A stretch of 64,000 nt of DNA from Clostridiales bacterium Firm_14 (GTDB lineage Bacteria > Bacillota > Clostridia > Saccharofermentanales > Saccharofermentanaceae), in the NCBI GenBank assembly GCA_001604135.1, contig LVAT01000009.1, positions 1 to 64,000 on the forward strand, in the 5' to 3' direction. The position numbers and the translations under genes were made by a program. Positions 7,295-14,861 of this stretch are shown here, one piece after another. The number at the start of each line of letters is the position of its first letter. Within the stretch, counting starts at the first letter, position 1. The notes below the pieces were generated by a model. The model was given only the letters and a program-made list of their open reading frames with translations, was not told the DNA's origin and did not search any database.

Positions 7295-8633
7295 CGGCCT
7301 TTGGGTTCTCCTCTTTGCTGCCCTCTTCGGGGTCCTCTACGGGATTAATGTGGATGAGGACCTTCGCGATCGCATTCTCCTCAACCTTAAGTACCTTGAT
7401 CCTCAGGTTCTTGTAGTTGACGACAGGGTGCTCGGTCTCTTCGGGAACGCGGTCTAACTGCGAGATGATAAGTCCTGCGATCGTGTCATATTCGTCGTCG
7501 GTAAGTTCTATATCAAGGACGTCCTCCAAGTCAGAGAGGGTCATGTCGCCTCTGACGATATAGTCGCCGTTGGAGAGCTTTACGAACTCATCGGCCTCAT
7601 CATCGAACTCATCCGTGATGTTTCCGACCAATTCCTCGAGCATGTCCTCGATCGTGGCAATACCCATGGTTCCGCCGTATTCATCAACGATTACGGCCAT
7701 CTGCATGCCGCAGTTCTTCATCTCGCCGAAGAGAGAAGAGATCTTGCGCGTCTCATGAACAATGAGCGGCTCTCTTATGAACTTCTCGAGCTTGAAGGGT
7801 TTATCCTCCGTGGGAGGCATAATGCCGATGAGGTCTTTTATGTGAAGGATGCCGATGATGTCATCGATCGTATCCTTGTAAACAGGGATCCTCGTAAACT
7901 TCTCTTCCCTCGCGACACGCATGACTTCATCGTAATCAGCATCGATCGGAAGCGAGACGATCTTCTTTCTGTGAGTCATGATCTCCGATACTTCGATGTC
8001 GTTGAACTCGAAAACGTTCTCGATCATCTCTTTCTCGGTATCTTCGATGTTGCCGGATTCGGATCCGACATCGACCATCATACGGATCTCTTCCTCCGTG
8101 ACGGGCTTGTCTGTCTGGTTGGGATCGATCCTGAAGAGTCTTAAGATCACGTTCGTGGACTTCGTAAGGAACCATACGAAGGGCTTTAAGATAGCGCCGA
8201 AGAACTTAACGACGTTTGCAGCCGCAAAAGCCCATTTCTCGGGCTTATTCTGTGCTATGCGCTTGGGAACGAGCTCGCCAAGAACGAGCGAGAAATAGGA
8301 CAGGACGACCGTGATCACCACTGTCCACAGTGATTCCATCCATGCATGCTTCGAAGCCGGATCGACCAGAAGCGCGAGCTTGCTGGCAAAGCTGTTGGCG
8401 GCAAAAGCGGATGATAAGAATCCGGCCAGAGTAACGCCGACCTGAATGGTCGCCAGGAAGTTTCCGGGATTATCAAGGAACTTGATAACGCGGAGAGCCT
8501 TCTTGTCTCCCTCTTCAGCGAGCTTATGCATTTTCGCATCGTTAAGCGAGATGACAGCCATCTCGGTGCCTGAGAAAAAGGCATTAACGAGGACGAAGAA
8601 TACTACCAGTAAAATGCTTAAGACTGTTTCCAT
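7287..8633 (-). CDS. CNNM/CorC-type membrane protein with CBS domains
   Basis: A 448-residue protein of the HlyC/CorC family. Residues about 1-190 form a DUF21 (CNNM) membrane domain with three to four helices, starting LSILLVVFFVLVNAFFSGTE. Two CBS domains follow (about 205-330, with the ITDEFDDE boundary), then a C-terminal CorC_HlyC domain (about 345-425) and an acidic tail. The family is linked to magnesium or cobalt efflux and divalent metal homeostasis; the CBS pair is expected to bind Mg-ATP. Its ATG overlaps the gatB stop as TAATG. Its presence in an operon for transamidation and a phosphatase probably reflects shared expression, not pathway. Confidence 0.88.
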   Translation of the reverse strand: METVLSILLVVFFVLVNAFFSGTEMAVISLNDAKMHKLAEEGDKKALRVIKFLDNPGNFLATIQVGVTLAGFLSSAFAANSFASKLALLVDPASKHAWMESLWTVVITVVLSYFSLVLGELVPKRIAQNKPEKWAFAAANVVKFFGAILKPFVWFLTKSTNVILRLFRIDPNQTDKPVTEEEIRMMVDVGSESGNIEDTEKEMIENVFEFNDIEVSEIMTHRKKIVSLPIDADYDEVMRVAREEKFTRIPVYKDTIDDIIGILHIKDLIGIMPPTEDKPFKLEKFIREPLIVHETRKISSLFGEMKNCGMQMAVIVDEYGGTMGIATIEDMLEELVGNITDEFDDEADEFVKLSNGDYIVRGDMTLSDLEDVLDIELTDDEYDTIAGLIISQLDRVPEETEHPVVNYKNLRIKVLKVEENAIAKVLIHINPVEDPEEGSKEENPKADE

Positions 8634-10072
8634 TATTTCATTCCGTTAAGCAGATCGATCAATGTCTGTCTTACAACCTGATGGTCAGCCTTGCCCTTGA
8701 GAGCTCTCATGGACTGGCCGATAAGGAACGTCAGGTTCTTCTCTTCGCCTGCGAGATAGCCTGATACGGCCTTCTCGTTGGCAACCAGGATCTCCTTGAT
8801 GACGGGCTCGATGGCGCTCGTATCGGATACAAGTGCGAGTCCGTTGTCTGCAATATACTTCTCAGGATCAGTGCCGTTGAGGAATGCTTCCTCCAATGCC
8901 TTCTGACCTGACTTGCGGTTGATCTTGCCCTCGTTTACGAGGTTTATGATCTTGCCCATGATCTTACCGTCGAAATCGATATCGCCTGCCAGTACCTTGG
9001 CATCCTTGGCGAACTTAAGGAGGTCTGTCATGAGCCAGTTAGAGCAGTCCTTGGGGCTGGATGTTACTTCGCAGGCAGCCTCGAAAACCTTGACCAGTGC
9101 CGGTGTTCCCGTAATGATCTCAGCGTCGTACTCAGGGAGGCCCAACTCCTTAACATATCTCTCGCGCTTAGCATCAGCGAACTCAGGGAGCTCTGCTCTT
9201 ACCTTGTCGAGGAACTCCTCGGAAATATTGATCGGCATGAGGTCAGGATCCGGGAAATACTTGTAATCCTGGGCATTTTCTTTTGAACGCATGGAATATG
9301 TATACTCCTGCTCGTCGTCCCAGCGTCTTGTCTCCTGGACAACCTTGCCGCCTTCTTCGATGAGGTCGATCTGTCTGTCGCGCTCGTATTCGATGGCGCG
9401 CTCTATCGCCTTAAGGCTCGCGATATTCTTCATCTCCGTCCTGGTGCCGAATTCCTTCTGGCCTGCAGGTCTTACGGAGAGGTTAACGTCAGCTCTCATG
9501 GAACCTTCCTGCATCTTGCAGTCGGAGATCCCCAAGTACTGCATTGTGTCTCTGAGCTTCTCAAGGTAAGCGATTACCTCTTCGCCGGATCTGAAATCAG
9601 GCTCTGATACGATCTCAAGGAGCGGAACGCCGCAGCGGTTGAAGTCGACCATCGTCATGCCCGTAACAGGGTCATGAACGAGCTTGCCGGCATCCTCTTC
9701 CATGTGGATCTCGTGAATGCCGATGGACTTCATTCCCTTGGATGTCTTGATGTCTACGTGGCCGTTCCTGCATATCGGGAAATAAAGCTGTGATATCTGA
9801 TATGCCTTCGGAAGGTCAGGATAGAAATAATTCTTACGGTCAAACTTGTTGTTTCTTGTGATCTCGCAGTTAAGCGCGAGTCCTGCCTTTACGGCATACT
9901 CGACTACCTGCTTGTTCAATGTGGGAAGCGTGCCCGGCATACCGGAGCAGACTTCGCAAACGTGTGTATTGGGCTCGCCTCCGAACTTGGCAGAGCATCC
10001 GCAGAAGATCTTGGATTCTGTGGAGAGCTCGCAGTGTACTTCGAGGCCTATTACCATCTCATAATCCTGCAT
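8633..10072 (-). CDS. gatB: Asp-tRNA(Asn)/Glu-tRNA(Gln) amidotransferase subunit B
   Basis: GatB binds the misacylated tRNA and activates the side-chain carboxyl by phosphorylation, using ammonia channelled from GatA. The 479 residues match the usual size. The N-terminal catalytic cradle begins YEMVIGLEVHCELSTESKIF, contains the zinc-type cysteines (CGC and CEVCSG) and the conserved HEIHMEEDAGKL and VDFNRCGVPLLEIVSEPD segments. The C-terminal helical plus YqeY-like tail runs from about residue 330 and is involved in tRNA recognition. The ribosome binding site is GAGGGGAGGG at the gatA end, 4 bp after the gatA stop. The organism therefore makes Gln-tRNA, and possibly Asn-tRNA, by the indirect route. 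Confidence 0.96.
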   Translation of the reverse strand: MQDYEMVIGLEVHCELSTESKIFCGCSAKFGGEPNTHVCEVCSGMPGTLPTLNKQVVEYAVKAGLALNCEITRNNKFDRKNYFYPDLPKAYQISQLYFPICRNGHVDIKTSKGMKSIGIHEIHMEEDAGKLVHDPVTGMTMVDFNRCGVPLLEIVSEPDFRSGEEVIAYLEKLRDTMQYLGISDCKMQEGSMRADVNLSVRPAGQKEFGTRTEMKNIASLKAIERAIEYERDRQIDLIEEGGKVVQETRRWDDEQEYTYSMRSKENAQDYKYFPDPDLMPINISEEFLDKVRAELPEFADAKRERYVKELGLPEYDAEIITGTPALVKVFEAACEVTSSPKDCSNWLMTDLLKFAKDAKVLAGDIDFDGKIMGKIINLVNEGKINRKSGQKALEEAFLNGTDPEKYIADNGLALVSDTSAIEPVIKEILVANEKAVSGYLAGEEKNLTFLIGQSMRALKGKADHQVVRQTLIDLLNGMK

Positions 10073-10076
10073 GATC

Positions 10077-11573
10077 TTAGCCCTCCCCTCTCAAAGCATT
10101 TTCGGGAATCTTGTTCTCGAATCCGTTATCAGCCGTTGCCTTCTGGTAAGCGGAAGCAACACCGATGATCTTATCTTCCGAGAATCTCTTTCCCATGATC
10201 TGAAGTCCTACAGGGAGGCCTTCGGATGTGAAGCCGCAGGGAACGGACATCGCAGGGATACCGACGATGTTGATGAGTACCGTGCAGATGTCGCCTAAGT
10301 ACATCTTCAGAGGATCTGATAAGCTCTCGCCCTTCTTAAGAGCAGCGGTAGGAGCAACAGGTCCTAAGATGGCGTCATACTTCTCGAACGCCTGGTCGAA
10401 AGCCTGCTTGATGAGGTTCTTAACTCTCAATGCCTTGTTGTAGTAAGCATCGTAATAACCGGAGGAGAGTACGAAGTTTCCGAGCATGATCCTTCTCTTG
10501 ACCTCCAGGCCGAAGCCTTCGCTTCTGGACTTGATGTAGAGCTGGCCAAGGTCTTCAACGCCTTCGGGCCTGTAGCCGTACTTAACGCCGTCATATCTGG
10601 AGAGGTTCGAACAAGCCTCTGCCGTGCAGATGATGTAGTAAGTCGGGATAGCATACTTGATGATTGGCATCGGGAATGTCTCGACCGTGGCGCCCTTTGA
10701 CTTAAGGACTTCTACTGCATCAAGGACTGCCTTCTTGACGTCCTCATCGATGCCTTCGCCGATGTATTCTTCCGGAATGCCGAACTTCTTGCCCTCAAGG
10801 CTAAAGTTCCCGATTGCGGAGAGGTCGAGCTTCTCAGACTCCAATGAAGACTGGTCCTTGGGATCCTTGCCGCTGATAACGTTATAAACTGCAGCGATGT
10901 CTTCAGCTTTTCTCGCGATCGGTCCGATCTGGTCAAGAGATGATGCGAAAGCAACGAGACCATATCTGGATACTGCGCCGTAAGTAGGCTTGAGGCCCGT
11001 AACGCCGCAGAAAGAAGCAGGCTGTCTTATGGATCCGCCCGTATCAGAACCCAGAGCAACAGGAGCTAATGCAGCTGCCACGCATGCGGCAGAACCGCCG
11101 GAAGATCCGCCCGGAACCCTGTCTGTGTCCCAGGGATTGGATGTGATCCCGAAATAGCTCGTCTCTGTCGTGGAGCCCATTGCGAACTCGTCCATGTTCG
11201 TCTTGCCGAGAATGATCATTCCGGAATCTTCGATCTTTCTGATTACCTCAGCATCGTAAGGAGGAACGAAGTTTCCGAGCATCTTGGATGCACAGGTTGT
11301 CTTGATCCCCTTCGTGCAGATATTGTCCTTAATGGCGATCGGAACGCCTGCCAGAGGACCTGTCAGTGTTCCTGCCTTGATAGCCTCATCAGCCTTTGCG
11401 GCCTTTGCGAGAGCCTCATCCCTGATAACTGTGATGTAGGACTTGTACTCGCCGTCTTTCTGGTCAATAGCATCGAGGAAAGCCTTTGCAGCTTCAACTG
11501 AAGTGATCTTTCCTTCCTTGATCGCTGCGCCTATCTCAAGTGCGCCTAATTTTCTAATCTCGATATCAGTCAT
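10077..11573 (-). CDS. gatA: Asp-tRNA(Asn)/Glu-tRNA(Gln) amidotransferase subunit A
   Basis: Glutaminase subunit of GatCAB, an amidase-signature enzyme that releases ammonia from glutamine. The Ser-cisSer-Lys machinery is visible: Lys in GVPIAIKDNICT, the Gly/Ser-rich GGSSGGSAACVAAAL segment and GSDTGGSIRQPASFCG. Length is 498 residues with the ATG at 11573. A GTG two codons upstream would extend it slightly, but AGGGG sits 7 nt from the ATG and fits it better. It follows gatC by 11 bp and precedes gatB by 4 bp. Confidence 0.96.
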   Translation of the reverse strand: MTDIEIRKLGALEIGAAIKEGKITSVEAAKAFLDAIDQKDGEYKSYITVIRDEALAKAAKADEAIKAGTLTGPLAGVPIAIKDNICTKGIKTTCASKMLGNFVPPYDAEVIRKIEDSGMIILGKTNMDEFAMGSTTETSYFGITSNPWDTDRVPGGSSGGSAACVAAALAPVALGSDTGGSIRQPASFCGVTGLKPTYGAVSRYGLVAFASSLDQIGPIARKAEDIAAVYNVISGKDPKDQSSLESEKLDLSAIGNFSLEGKKFGIPEEYIGEGIDEDVKKAVLDAVEVLKSKGATVETFPMPIIKYAIPTYYIICTAEACSNLSRYDGVKYGYRPEGVEDLGQLYIKSRSEGFGLEVKRRIMLGNFVLSSGYYDAYYNKALRVKNLIKQAFDQAFEKYDAILGPVAPTAALKKGESLSDPLKMYLGDICTVLINIVGIPAMSVPCGFTSEGLPVGLQIMGKRFSEDKIIGVASAYQKATADNGFENKIPENALRGEG

Positions 11574-11584
11574 ATGCACACCCC

Positions 11585-11872
11585 TTAATCAAAGGTCTTC
11601 GGCACGAGGATCGTACCGTCCTTTGTCTCGGGCGCGTTGCTTAAGACCGCATCCCTCATATCTTCATTTGCGATAACATCTTCACGTGTGACATTTGAAA
11701 CGCCTGCCACATGGCTCAAGGGCTCAACGCCTTCAGTGTCGAGCTCGCTTAACTGGTCGAAATAGCCCAGGATATCGCCTAATGCCTTCTGAGTCTTCTC
11801 CTCGTCTTCAGGGCTCAGCTCTAAGCGCCCAAGGCTCTCAAGGTACTGAACCAGATCTTTGGTAATCTCCAT
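11585..11872 (-). CDS. gatC: Asp-tRNA(Asn)/Glu-tRNA(Gln) amidotransferase subunit C
   Basis: Small subunit that wraps around GatA and stabilises the GatAB complex. The protein has 95 residues, the standard size. It starts MEITKDLVQYLESLGRLELS, with the family-typical segment LGDILGYFDQLSELDTEGVEPLSHV near the middle and REDV further on. A longer frame begins at 11887, but GGAG lies 9 nt before the ATG at 11872, and the shorter form begins like other GatC proteins. It is the first gene of the gatC-A-B-corC-HAD run. Confidence 0.93.
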   Translation of the reverse strand: MEITKDLVQYLESLGRLELSPEDEEKTQKALGDILGYFDQLSELDTEGVEPLSHVAGVSNVTREDVIANEDMRDAVLSNAPETKDGTILVPKTFD

Positions 11873-11939
11873 GAAATTACACTCCATCCTAAAAAAGTTA
11901 TAAATCTACAGCCTAAAATTTTAACATGACGCCCTATAT

Positions 11940-12105
11940 TAGTAAATAAACGCGCGACTTAATATGATTTTGCCGATGTCTTGTGTCCGTGCTCGACGGA
12001 CATACGCGGAATTTCGTATAGAAAGCTTATTTTGTCCGTCAACGTTTTCGAAAACATGAGCCTACGGATAAATCCAAGGAAACATCGAAATTATCCGTAA
12101 CCCAA
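11940..12105. repeat. Intergenic island with TGTCCGT words
   Basis: Between gatC and the next gene the word T(G/A)TCCGT recurs: TGTCCG/CGGACA as an inverted pair (11984-11989 and 11997-12002), TTGTCCGTC near 12032, TACGGATA near 12063 and TTATCCGTAA near 12091. No open frame or promoter stands out. I see nothing else in it. Confidence 0.45.
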
Positions 12106-12109
12106 AAAC

Positions 12110-12140
12110 AAGGGGCTGACTCTTACGAGGCAACCCCTTG
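12110..12140 (-). terminator. Terminator after the acidic-tailed lipoprotein gene
   Basis: Minus-strand CAAGGGG/CCCCTTG outer stem with an inner GCCTC/GAGTC section and a GTAA loop, followed by TTTTTGGG. Confidence 0.85.
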
Positions 12141-12163
12141 GGAAATCTGATTACAGTTGAAGA

Positions 12164-13672
12164 TTACTCTTCTTCGCCGTCCTCTTCATCGCCGTCTTCG
12201 TCTTCTTCATCCTCTTCAGGTTCGGAAGCTTTCTTGGAAGACTTGGACTTAGAAGGCTTTACTTCTTCCTCTTCATCCTCGTCCTCATCATCGTATACGT
12301 GCTTTCCGGCGGGCTTGCTGCCGGAAGTGCCGTTCTTGTTATTCTTGATCGCATAGTTGATCAGGATAACGATGACTGCAAGGATAGCAACACCTGCGAG
12401 AGTGAAGAATACAACGATCAGAACATCTGTTGTGGACATGTTGCCCTGGCCGTTCTGAGCAGTGCCGGTAGGTACCGTTGCATCAGGATTAAGGCTCTGT
12501 ACGGGAGCATCTGTAACTTCCGGTGCAGTTGTAGCCGTAGGTGCGGCAGGAGGTGCATCGTATGTACCGTCGCAGTGGAAATCGTGTTTCTTGGCCTTGA
12601 TCTCTTCAAGGAGACCGTCGCTCAATGCCTTCAAAGCGATGTTGTTAAGCTCGCTCGCTTCAACATCCTTAAGTCCGAGGTAGCCGACTACGAAGTAACC
12701 GTACTCCTGGGCATAGATAACATCAAGTTCGCCTTCTTTTCTGTCCTTGCCGTATGACCATTCTTCGAAAGCCTTGACCATCTGGCCCTTAGGAACGGCG
12801 ATGTCGCCCTGATCCATTACGGAACCGTCAGCCAGAGCAGTCTCTGAAAGACCTGTAAGGTCGTCTATTGTCTTGCATGCGTCCTTCATGGCATTTGCAG
12901 AAGCAAGAGCCTTGTCCTTTGTATCCTGATCTGCCGTCTGGGGCGCATAGAAAAGTGCGTATCTTACGTAAGGAACCTTCTTCTCTGCGTCTGTGAACTG
13001 ATAGTTAGCGCAGTAATCCTTGGAATAAGCATCTGCAAGGAAATATCTCTCAACGACCGTTCTGAAGCTTGCTTCGTCCATTCCGGGACCATACCAGAGC
13101 TGCAGATATTCCTCGAAAGACAAGCCGGACTGAGGAGCCTTTTCTGTCTTGAGGCTTACGATCATGTCGTCGATCTGCTTCATTGTCTCGTCATCCAGAG
13201 TAACTCCCTCAGCCTTAGCACGTGCGCAGAGAATGCATGTGCTCTCGATGGAATTCTCGGCATAGTAAACGTAATAATCGCCGTAAGTCTTATACTCGTC
13301 GCCGTCGTATTCTGCTGCCAGATCGAGGAAGCCGAGAGCCGTAGCCGGGTAATAACCCATGTTCGCATAACCGCTTAAGTCAACGAAAGCATTGATGAAG
13401 TAAAAGTTGGTCTCCTGCTTCAAGAGCGCCTCACCTTCGAAATAATACTGGTGATCCATGTATGTCGAGATCTGGTTGCCGTAGAGCTCTTCAAATGTCT
13501 TGGGGGACTCATCTGATGTCTCGGCCGTAACATCTGAAGATACGGAAGGCTCAGTCGAAGAAGTTAAACCTGTTGCTGCAGAAGGATCTGTATCAGATAA
13601 CTTGTTTCCGCAGCCTGCGATCATTGATGCAGCTATTACTGCCGTGAGAATTACTGTTCCGAATTTTTTCAT
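12164..13672 (-). CDS. Foldase-like lipoprotein with C-terminal membrane helix and acidic tail
   Basis: A 502-residue protein. A signal peptide ends in the lipobox MIAGC (Cys about 21), and a Thr/Ser-rich stretch and a helical region (about 50-270) resembling SurA/PrsA-type chaperones follow. A parvulin-like segment (about 285-340) includes DQGDIAVPKGQMVKAFE. Then comes a Pro/Thr/Ala linker, one strong transmembrane helix (near 420-440, VLIVVFFTLAGVAILAVIVI) and a highly charged tail of alternating Asp/Glu and Ser/Lys runs. Its ATG overlaps the glf stop as ATGA, so the two are coupled. I chose 13672 because only that start puts the signal peptide first. Isomerase activity is not assured; the topology is discussed in findings. 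Confidence 0.65.
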   Translation of the reverse strand: MKKFGTVILTAVIAASMIAGCGNKLSDTDPSAATGLTSSTEPSVSSDVTAETSDESPKTFEELYGNQISTYMDHQYYFEGEALLKQETNFYFINAFVDLSGYANMGYYPATALGFLDLAAEYDGDEYKTYGDYYVYYAENSIESTCILCARAKAEGVTLDDETMKQIDDMIVSLKTEKAPQSGLSFEEYLQLWYGPGMDEASFRTVVERYFLADAYSKDYCANYQFTDAEKKVPYVRYALFYAPQTADQDTKDKALASANAMKDACKTIDDLTGLSETALADGSVMDQGDIAVPKGQMVKAFEEWSYGKDRKEGELDVIYAQEYGYFVVGYLGLKDVEASELNNIALKALSDGLLEEIKAKKHDFHCDGTYDAPPAAPTATTAPEVTDAPVQSLNPDATVPTGTAQNGQGNMSTTDVLIVVFFTLAGVAILAVIVILINYAIKNNKNGTSGSKPAGKHVYDDEDEDEEEEVKPSKSKSSKKASEPEEDEEDEDGDEEDGEEE

Positions 13673-14778
13673 TTTGCACTTATCCTCTTGTAATCTTCCA
13701 TGCATGCGGCGATCGTATCGTCCATGTCATAGTATTTGTACTTGCCGAGTCTTCCTCCGAATATAACGTTGCCGTCACTTGCGGCAAGCTCTTCATACTT
13801 CTTGTAAAGCTCGTTGTTCCTGTCGTTGTTGAGCGGATAATAAGGCTCGTCGCCCGGTTTCCACTCAGCCGGATACTCGTGAGTGATAACGGTACCCTTG
13901 CCCTTGCCGAACTCGAAATGCTTGTGCTCCAAAATCCTCGTGAAAGGCGTCTCGGCATCGGTGTAGTTTACTACAGCATTGCCCTGGAAGTCATCAGTAT
14001 CAGGAAGATATTCCGTCTCAAATCTCAGACTTCTGTACTCGAGTTTGCCCAGGGAGTAATTATAATACTCATCGATCATTCCCGTATAGATGATTTTCGA
14101 GGCAATGTTGTCATAGGATTCCCTCTCCTTGAGATAATCCACTCCAAGCCTTACTTCGATGCCTTCGAGCATGTTCTCGATCCACTTGGTATAGCCTCCG
14201 ACCGGAATGCCCTGATAGTTATCGTTGAAATAGTTGTTGTCGTAAGTAAGTCTTACCGGAAGTCTCTTTATGATGAATGCCGGAAGCTCGGTTGCCTTCC
14301 TGCCCCACTGCTTCTCCGTATAACCCTTAACGAGCTTGTTGTAGATGTCAGGTCCTATAAGGGAGATTGCCTGCTCTTCCAGATTCTTAGGCTCGTCCAC
14401 CTTGCCTAAAGCGATCTGCTCGTCGAGCTTGGCCCTTGCTTCCTGGGGTGTTACAACGCCCCACATCTTATTGAAGGTGTACATGTTGAAAGGCATTGAG
14501 TAGAGCTCACCCTTGTAGTTAGCGACTACGCAGTTTGTATAGCGGTTGAATTCAGCGAACTTGTTCGCGAAATCCCAGACTTCCTTGTCACTCGTGTGGA
14601 AGATGTGAGCACCGTACTTGTGGACGTTAATGCCGTTAACGTTCTCAGTATAGACATTGCCTGCGACATTAGGCCTTCTGTCGATCACAAGGCACTTATA
14701 TCCGTCATCTGTTGCAAGACGCGCGAAAGTCGCACCGTATAGTCCCGCACCGACGATCAGGAAATCATATTCACCCAT
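13669..14778 (-). CDS. glf: UDP-galactopyranose mutase
   Basis: FAD-dependent enzyme converting UDP-galactopyranose to UDP-galactofuranose, the donor for galactofuranose in surface glycans. The protein has 369 residues, normal for bacterial Glf. The dinucleotide-binding motif YDFLIVGAGLYGATFA is at the N-terminus. Family hallmarks follow: VIDRRPNVAGNVYTE, the GAHIFHTSDKEVW segment, and the C-terminal ending where FAD is held (FGGRLGKYKYYDMDDTI). The open frame extends 28 codons upstream, but GGAGGCG lies just before the ATG at 14778 and that start fits the family. It sits between the GH3 gene, with a terminator between them, and the foldase-like gene. Confidence 0.95.
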   Translation of the reverse strand: MGEYDFLIVGAGLYGATFARLATDDGYKCLVIDRRPNVAGNVYTENVNGINVHKYGAHIFHTSDKEVWDFANKFAEFNRYTNCVVANYKGELYSMPFNMYTFNKMWGVVTPQEARAKLDEQIALGKVDEPKNLEEQAISLIGPDIYNKLVKGYTEKQWGRKATELPAFIIKRLPVRLTYDNNYFNDNYQGIPVGGYTKWIENMLEGIEVRLGVDYLKERESYDNIASKIIYTGMIDEYYNYSLGKLEYRSLRFETEYLPDTDDFQGNAVVNYTDAETPFTRILEHKHFEFGKGKGTVITHEYPAEWKPGDEPYYPLNNDRNNELYKKYEELAASDGNVIFGGRLGKYKYYDMDDTIAACMEDYKRISAK

Positions 14779-14826
14779 ATTCACGCCTCCAATTATCTGA
14801 AAGTCTTGATAATAATACACTATTTG

Positions 14827-14853
14827 CAAAAAATCGCCTAATTTCAGGCGATT
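14827..14853 (-). terminator. Terminator between GH3 gene and glf
   Basis: Minus-strand AAAATCGCC and GGCGATTTTTT arms around a TGAAATTA loop, directly after the GH3 stop. glf therefore probably has its own promoter in the following about 45 bp or depends on read-through. Confidence 0.85.
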
Positions 14854-14861
14854 TTGAAGCA

